From Flavobacteriia bacterium (GTDB taxonomy: Bacteria > Bacteroidota > Bacteroidia > Flavobacteriales > Flavobacteriaceae), in contig JAUWUU010000004.1 of NCBI GenBank assembly GCA_030617765.1, positions 1 through 36,726 on the forward strand: a stretch of 36,726 bases of DNA. Direction: 5' to 3'. The first letter of the stretch is position 1; each line of letters opens with the position of its first letter. Shown here piece by piece: positions 32,592-36,726 of this stretch. Position numbers and translations under genes: made by a program. The notes beneath the pieces are model-generated. The model made no database searches, was not told the origin of the DNA, and saw nothing but the letters and a program-made list of their open reading frames with translations.

Positions 32592-33821
32592 TTATAGATT
32601 CATCAAATACCAAATACTAAATCCAATTAAAAAAATGATTCCAAAATAACTCAATAATTTTAGACCTCTTGAAGGATGATATTCGATTGGCATATGCTTG
32701 CTTATTACCAATAAATAGTTAGTTATTGCATAAAAAGGTGCAGTTAAAAATGATAAAATTGTTGCAATTTTAATCATAAACTTCATATTTGATATAAAAA
32801 ATGAAAGGATCAAAATTGTACCGATGGCCAATAAAAAAATCCAAAATAAATAAAATTTATCTGAATCCTTATTGACAATTAAAGCAGTAGATTTTGCCAT
32901 TGCTCTAGGTGATGCATCCAGAGTTGTTAAAGTGGTACTAAACATAGTTGTAAAAGCTGCAATCGAAATAAAGATTGAAGCACCTACTCCCAAATTCTCT
33001 GTGTATAAATTTATGAGTTGTTGGGCAAATTTACCGGCGTTCCCGCTAAACTCTTCACCAGAATTAAACATCACCAAAGCACCTAAAGAAACAAAACAAA
33101 CACCTAAGAAAATAGTGGTAAAATAGCCAATATTAAAATCGAATAAAGAGTGTTTTTTATCATAAATCTTAGCATTCTCTTTCTTCTTTTCAACTGCCCA
33201 TAAAGAATGCCATACTGATACGTCAAGTGGCGCTGGCATCCAACCCAAAAATGCAATTAAAAACCCAATTTCTAAACTTCCCTTAGGTAAAACTTGTGCA
33301 AAGCTAATTTGAGAGCTTGTCTTGTATATCGCCATAAAGACAGCAATAACAGAGCTTAATGCCAATACTACAATAATAATTTTTATCAAATTATCCAATA
33401 CTTTATACTTTCCAATAAGTAATATCAATAAACTTAAAACAGTGATAATGATACTCCAAAGTAAAAGATTAGGTGATATTCCAAATAAATTTGATGCTAA
33501 ACCAGCAGTTACAATTGTTACTGCTGCCTGAATTGTAAACATGGTTAAAAAGGTCAGAAGAAAATACATTACCAATACTCCCTTACCTAATTTTGAATAA
33601 CCTTCAATCAGACTTTCACCTGTTGCTGAAGCATATCTTGGACCAAATTGAAAAAATGGGTATTTAAACAAATTAACCAAAAGTAGCGCCCAAAGTAAGC
33701 CAAAACCATAATCGGCTCCTGCTCTTGTCGATTGCACTAAATGCGAAACTCCAATTGCAGCACCTGCAAAAAGTAAACCCGGTCCCAAAGATCTAATAAA
33801 AGCTAATGGTTGGAAGCTCAT
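32592..33821 (-). CDS. Nramp-family transporter with altered metal-binding motifs
   Basis: A 409-residue, about 11-helix membrane protein with Nramp family layout: LGPGLLFAGAAIGVSHLVQSTRAGADYGF in helix 1, a charged loop, FLGWMPAPLDVSVWHSLW in helix 6, and TMFSTTLTTLDASPRA further on. In metal-transporting Nramps helix 1 carries DPGN and helix 6 MPH; here the D and N positions are G24 and H27, and M195-P196 is followed by Ala-Pro. Classic Mn/Fe transport therefore cannot be assumed. The start at 33821 is preferred; an ATG at 33848 would overlap the sigma factor gene. It follows that gene after four bases, so the two are cotranscribed. Confidence 0.85.
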   Translation of the reverse strand: MSFQPLAFIRSLGPGLLFAGAAIGVSHLVQSTRAGADYGFGLLWALLLVNLFKYPFFQFGPRYASATGESLIEGYSKLGKGVLVMYFLLTFLTMFTIQAAVTIVTAGLASNLFGISPNLLLWSIIITVLSLLILLIGKYKVLDNLIKIIIVVLALSSVIAVFMAIYKTSSQISFAQVLPKGSLEIGFLIAFLGWMPAPLDVSVWHSLWAVEKKKENAKIYDKKHSLFDFNIGYFTTIFLGVCFVSLGALVMFNSGEEFSGNAGKFAQQLINLYTENLGVGASIFISIAAFTTMFSTTLTTLDASPRAMAKSTALIVNKDSDKFYLFWIFLLAIGTILILSFFISNMKFMIKIATILSFLTAPFYAITNYLLVISKHMPIEYHPSRGLKLLSYFGIIFLIGFSIWYLMNL

Positions 33822-33825
33822 AAAA

Positions 33826-34389
33826 CTATTTAAACTTATGATTTGCAATAATTTCTGATAATAATTTTCTGGCTCTCAATAATTTAACTTTAATATTAGT
33901 TAAGGGTTCATCAAGATGTTCGGCTATTTCCTTATAACTCAATTCATTAAAATATCGTAAGTTAATAACTTCTTGATAATGTGGCTTTAATTGTTTTATA
34001 TAAGCTTTTAATTGGGCTAAATTTTGTTCATTAATTAATTTATCTGCAGGAGATGGTTCTTCATCTGTAATTTTAAAAACTTCACTATTACTCTTGTGAA
34101 TTGATACCGTTTCTGTCCTTTTTCTTCGTAAATGATCTATAAAAATGTTAGATGAAATTGAAATAAGCCAGGTTTTAAACTGATATTTTTGATCATAGGT
34201 ATCAATCTTATCAAAAGCTTTTGCAAAAGTTTTAATAGTAATATCTTCAGCTTCATCTTCATCTTTACATTTACTCAACTGAAATCTATAAACATCTTTC
34301 CAATAAGTATTTAGTAAAGTTTTATAAGCTATTTGATCTCCTTCTTTAGCTTTATTGATATGTGAAATGATTTCAGAATTTTTGTCCAT
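33826..34389 (-). CDS. ECF-type RNA polymerase sigma factor
   Basis: A 187-residue sigma-70 family protein with region 2 (AYKTLLNTYWKDVYRFQL, EDEAEDITIKTFAKAFDKIDTYD, FKTWLISISSNIFIDHLRRKR) and region 4 (LKPHYQEVINLRYFNELSYKEIAEHLDEPLTNIKVKLLRARKLL), lacking regions 1 and 3, as in extracytoplasmic-function sigma factors. No anti-sigma factor gene lies beside it; the next gene in the operon, four bases downstream, is the Nramp-like transporter. The controlled genes are unknown. Confidence 0.93.
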   Translation of the reverse strand: MDKNSEIISHINKAKEGDQIAYKTLLNTYWKDVYRFQLSKCKDEDEAEDITIKTFAKAFDKIDTYDQKYQFKTWLISISSNIFIDHLRRKRTETVSIHKSNSEVFKITDEEPSPADKLINEQNLAQLKAYIKQLKPHYQEVINLRYFNELSYKEIAEHLDEPLTNIKVKLLRARKLLSEIIANHKFK

Positions 34390-34424
34390 CTAGCAATTTT
34401 ATAATTAAAATATTTATAAATTGA

Positions 34425-35537
34425 TTACCATTTCTTTGGATGTGAAATAATATTATTGATAAAGATACACAATTGTGAATAAATAATTCCAATTTCTAAT
34501 ACAGGTGCTAAAAAAATCAAATCTGTCTCATTCAACCTTTTAGCAGACTTATATATTGAAAGATACCAGAAAATAAAGCGAAAAATTATTAAAATAAGTG
34601 TGAACTGTATATTAATATTCATTAAAAGTAAAACAATTGCCAAAAACCAAAATAAAAATTGAGATATATAAAAAAGTCCAAGCAAAAATTGATGATTTTT
34701 TTTGTAACTACTCGCAGTTGTTATGTGCCTCCTTTTTTGATCAAACCATTCTTTAAAATTTGTTTTTGGGATCGAAATCGTAAAAGCATTTTTATTTGTG
34801 CAAATTGAAGTATTTATTTTTGTAGCTATCTGATTGATCAACAGATCATCATCACCCGATCTTATATGACTATGGCTATCAAAACCATTTACATTATCAA
34901 AATCATCTTTTGAATAAGCAATATTCCTACCAACTCCCATATATGGAATACCTAATTTGGCATATGAAAAATATTGAATTGCAGTCATTAAAGTTTCAAA
35001 TCTAATGAGCTTATTTATTAAAGATCTTTCTATTTTTTGATAAGCTCCATAACCCAAAACAACCGTTTTTTTATCGATAAAATTTGAACTCATGTCTCTA
35101 ACCCATTCTTTTGAAGAAGGTTTACAATCAGCATCCGTAAGTAAAACAAATTTATTTGATGCAGCATTAAGCCCTTTTCCTAAAGCAAATTTTTTACCAT
35201 TACTAATATCCTTAGATAATGATATTAACCTAATTTTTGAAATATTTGGAGCGTTTTTATATTTATTTTTAAAATCCTGCATTACTTGAAATGAAAGATC
35301 GGTTGAAGCATCATTTACAAGAATAATTTCAAACCCCGGATGATCTTGTTCAGCAATAAAAGGTAAATTGTTTTTTAGATTTACTTCTTCGTTCTTAGCG
35401 CAAATAATTACAGAAACTGGTGTATGATTCTCTAAATTGATAACTTTTGATTTTGAAAAAGAAAATCTACCAAAAATTAATAAATAATAAAAGATTTGAA
35501 TAATTACAACAACAAAAAAAGTAATAAAAAGAAACAT
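34425..35537 (-). CDS. Family 2 glycosyltransferase, membrane-bound
   Basis: A 370-residue processive-type GT2 enzyme. There is one N-terminal helix (1-23), a cytoplasmic catalytic domain with VSVIICAKNEE (41-51), VNDASTD, LLTDADC (the D-x-D-type motif, 132-138), GDDDLL (228-233) and a Q-x-x-R-[HW]-like QKRRH (267-271), then C-terminal helices (about 283-330 and 340-362). The nucleotide-sugar and product are unknown; lipid-linked or surface polysaccharide glycosylation is likely. It begins six bases after a small membrane protein gene and 35 bases ahead of the sigma factor gene, all on the minus strand. Confidence 0.92.
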   Translation of the reverse strand: MFLFITFFVVVIIQIFYYLLIFGRFSFSKSKVINLENHTPVSVIICAKNEEVNLKNNLPFIAEQDHPGFEIILVNDASTDLSFQVMQDFKNKYKNAPNISKIRLISLSKDISNGKKFALGKGLNAASNKFVLLTDADCKPSSKEWVRDMSSNFIDKKTVVLGYGAYQKIERSLINKLIRFETLMTAIQYFSYAKLGIPYMGVGRNIAYSKDDFDNVNGFDSHSHIRSGDDDLLINQIATKINTSICTNKNAFTISIPKTNFKEWFDQKRRHITTASSYKKNHQFLLGLFYISQFLFWFLAIVLLLMNINIQFTLILIIFRFIFWYLSIYKSAKRLNETDLIFLAPVLEIGIIYSQLCIFINNIISHPKKW

Positions 35538-35543
35538 CTTATA

Positions 35544-35771
35544 TTAAGAAAGTTTCTTTATATGTATATGAGGAGTCGCATGTTGGACTTCGTCTTTATT
35601 ATGACAACTGCCTTCTCCTCCACAACCGCAAGATATACCTTTAGCTCTTAGTTTTGCATTACTACCCGAACAGGTACCTTCAAATTCTCCATCTTTTTTC
35701 CCCCAAATTTTTATTGCAATTCCGGCAAATGCAAAAGCAAGTAATACTATAGTAATTAAAAGAAGTTTCAT
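35544..35771 (-). CDS. Small Cys-rich membrane or secreted protein
   Basis: A 75-residue protein: one N-terminal membrane helix or uncleaved signal (MKLLLITIVLLAFAFAGIAIKIWG), then a short exported tail with GEFEGTCSGSNAKLRAKGISCGCGGEGSCHNKD and a His-rich end (HATPHIHIKK). Five Cys and several His suggest metal or Fe-S binding, but this is inference. Similar tiny proteins in Flavobacteriia are annotated only as membrane or secreted protein. An exact TAnnTTTG box lies 20 bases upstream, and the glycosyltransferase gene begins six bases after its stop. Confidence 0.8.
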   Translation of the reverse strand: MKLLLITIVLLAFAFAGIAIKIWGKKDGEFEGTCSGSNAKLRAKGISCGCGGEGSCHNKDEVQHATPHIHIKKLS

Positions 35772-35791
35772 CAGCTTAAAAATTTATGATA

Positions 35792-35799
35792 CAAATTTA
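35792..35799 (-). promoter_or_regulatory. -7 promoter element of the small Cys-rich protein operon
   Basis: Minus strand TAAATTTG matches TAnnTTTG, about 20 bases before the ATG at 35771. It probably drives the small protein, glycosyltransferase, sigma factor and Nramp-like genes. Confidence 0.58.
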
Positions 35800-35903
35800 A
35801 TTATTTTATAAAATCTATTGGTTGATTTATATGATTATTTTAATAATTTTTTAGTCTTCGCATTTATAAAATTATATGATACTCATAAGCGTGAATAGCA
35901 AAA

Positions 35904-36677
35904 TTATAATTCATTAGATAAATTCTCTAAAAATAAATCTGTATCCTGTTTAAAGTAATCGAGTGTAAAACTTTTATCGGTTTTACATTTACTTTTTAAT
36001 AATTTAATATTGTCATTCCATTGATTACCATCAAAAAATTCCAAACCTTTAAAATCACGGATCTTGTACAACGATTTTTCACCGTAAGAAGTGCCTAAAT
36101 AGATATGTTTTAGATTATTTTTAGCTGCCCAGTCTATAACACTAAACATCATATACTTACCAAGAGAATATTCCTGAAAATTTAAATCAAAAAACGCGAA
36201 CCAATAATGTAGCATATCATTTTCTATGATTGCAATTACATAACCAACTTTTTTTTGATCCAATGAAAACTCAAAAATATGACTTATACTTTTGGATTTT
36301 AATATATAATTCAACCTTTCTTTACTAATATTTTCACTAAATCTTTTTGAAGCAAAATCTAAACAAAAGCTTTGAAAATCTTCATTTTGTATATCAAATT
36401 CATCTATAGTTTTTATGCTATAATTTGGCTTTTTGTCTTCAATTTTTCTAATGACTCTTCGGTTTTCAGAAGTTTCTTTAAAATTTTTTAAATCAACCCT
36501 AAGACTACGTGCCAAATAATAAGTTTCTTGCATTAGTTCAATATTATTTGAATAAGGCAAAAAACCTTTATTATAAATCTCAGGTAATTCACTTTGAGAT
36601 TCTTTTAAACAATAAATAGCATAGTTAAAAGTATAAGTACTGTAGTCAACAAAACTTTCTGATTTAAAAATTTTCAT
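35904..36677 (-). CDS. ATE/Bpt-like arginyl(leucyl)-tRNA-protein transferase homologue
   Basis: A 257-residue protein. YTFNYAIYCLKESQSELPEIYNKGFLPYS and ARSLRVDL...SENRRVIRKI correspond to the N-terminal block of ATE1/Bpt enzymes (Y..Ll..GFrRsG...Y.P.C..C.p.RI......S...rR). SISHIFEFSLDQKKVGYVIAI, LHYWFAFFDLNFQEYSLGKYMMFSVIDWA and LKHIYLGTSYGEKSLYKIRDFKGLEFFDGNQW match the GNAT-like C-terminal domain. Those enzymes add Arg or Leu from aminoacyl-tRNA to protein N-termini for degradation. The paired Cys of the N-terminal domain are missing here. The protein may be a divergent transferase or another GNAT-fold acyltransferase. It is 132 bases upstream of the next gene and probably separately transcribed. 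Confidence 0.65.
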   Translation of the reverse strand: MKIFKSESFVDYSTYTFNYAIYCLKESQSELPEIYNKGFLPYSNNIELMQETYYLARSLRVDLKNFKETSENRRVIRKIEDKKPNYSIKTIDEFDIQNEDFQSFCLDFASKRFSENISKERLNYILKSKSISHIFEFSLDQKKVGYVIAIIENDMLHYWFAFFDLNFQEYSLGKYMMFSVIDWAAKNNLKHIYLGTSYGEKSLYKIRDFKGLEFFDGNQWNDNIKLLKSKCKTDKSFTLDYFKQDTDLFLENLSNEL

Positions 36678-36726
36678 GAAAATAAATATCCATAAATAAC
36701 CAGGATTTCATTTGACTACCAAAAAG

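Noticed and set aside
32872-33531. Plus-strand ORFs opposite the Nramp-like gene
   Set aside because: They are antisense shadows of a clear membrane protein gene with biased composition.
1-36726. Mobile elements, prophage, CRISPR arrays, tRNA or rRNA genes
   Set aside because: No transposase, integrase, regularly spaced repeats or cloverleaf-like sequences were seen; the gene content is ordinary chromosomal.

Overview
The window looks like chromosomal DNA of a Bacteroidota bacterium, most likely family Flavobacteriaceae. The reasons are very AT-rich, densely packed genes; almost no Shine-Dalgarno sequences; repeated TAnnTTTG promoter elements of the type used by Bacteroidetes sigma-ABfr; a fused ccoN-ccoO gene; a long single LptF/LptG permease; and the order ftsK-lolA-lptFG-ribB. 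No phage, transposase, CRISPR array, tRNA or rRNA gene was found. The genus cannot be fixed from the sequence.

Layout. 1-1550: 5' part of an ACP phosphodiesterase gene (minus), divergent from ornithine aminotransferase, which ends at a perfect terminator. 1593-10832: respiratory block. A CRP/FNR regulator (minus) is divergent from a complete cbb3-oxidase set: copper ATPase ccoI, ccoS, fused ccoNO, a 56-codon ccoQ, monoheme ccoP, ccoG, fixH and a SafE/TauE-like membrane protein. Two FNR-like palindromes sit before ccoI and before ccoS, both about 34 bases ahead of a TTTG core, suggesting that the regulator controls the oxidase. 10842-12502: two tandem PPK2 polyphosphate kinases. 12499-13898 (minus): lgt and an NADPH-dependent FMN reductase-like gene. 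14130-20640: housekeeping and metabolic genes (acyl-CoA carboxylase beta, YebC-family factor, tsaE, alanine dehydrogenase, a DUF4258-like protein, VOC protein, sirtuin, methyltransferase). 20830-22852: three different peroxiredoxins in a row, each behind its own promoter. 23101-31171: envelope and cofactor run (dgkA-type kinase, ftsK, lolA, lptFG, ribB with a decayed GTP cyclohydrolase II half, lpxK, punA). 31172-31609: the only long gene-free stretch, holding two copies of a roughly 150-bp element with two stem-loops each. 31610-36677 (minus): lipA, an unusual Nramp-like transporter, an ECF sigma factor, a family 2 glycosyltransferase, a small Cys-rich membrane protein and an ATE/Bpt-like aminoacyl-tRNA-protein transferase homologue.

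How it fits together. The organism appears to respire microaerobically with a high-affinity cbb3 oxidase whose copper supply, haem subunits and assembly factors are all encoded here, defends itself with several thiol peroxidases, and carries Gram-negative envelope biogenesis genes (lipoprotein modification and carriage, LPS transport, lipid A kinase). The best candidates for something undescribed are the duplicated structured element at 31185-31550, the Nramp-like protein with replaced metal ligands, and the ATE/Bpt-like protein without the usual N-terminal cysteines.
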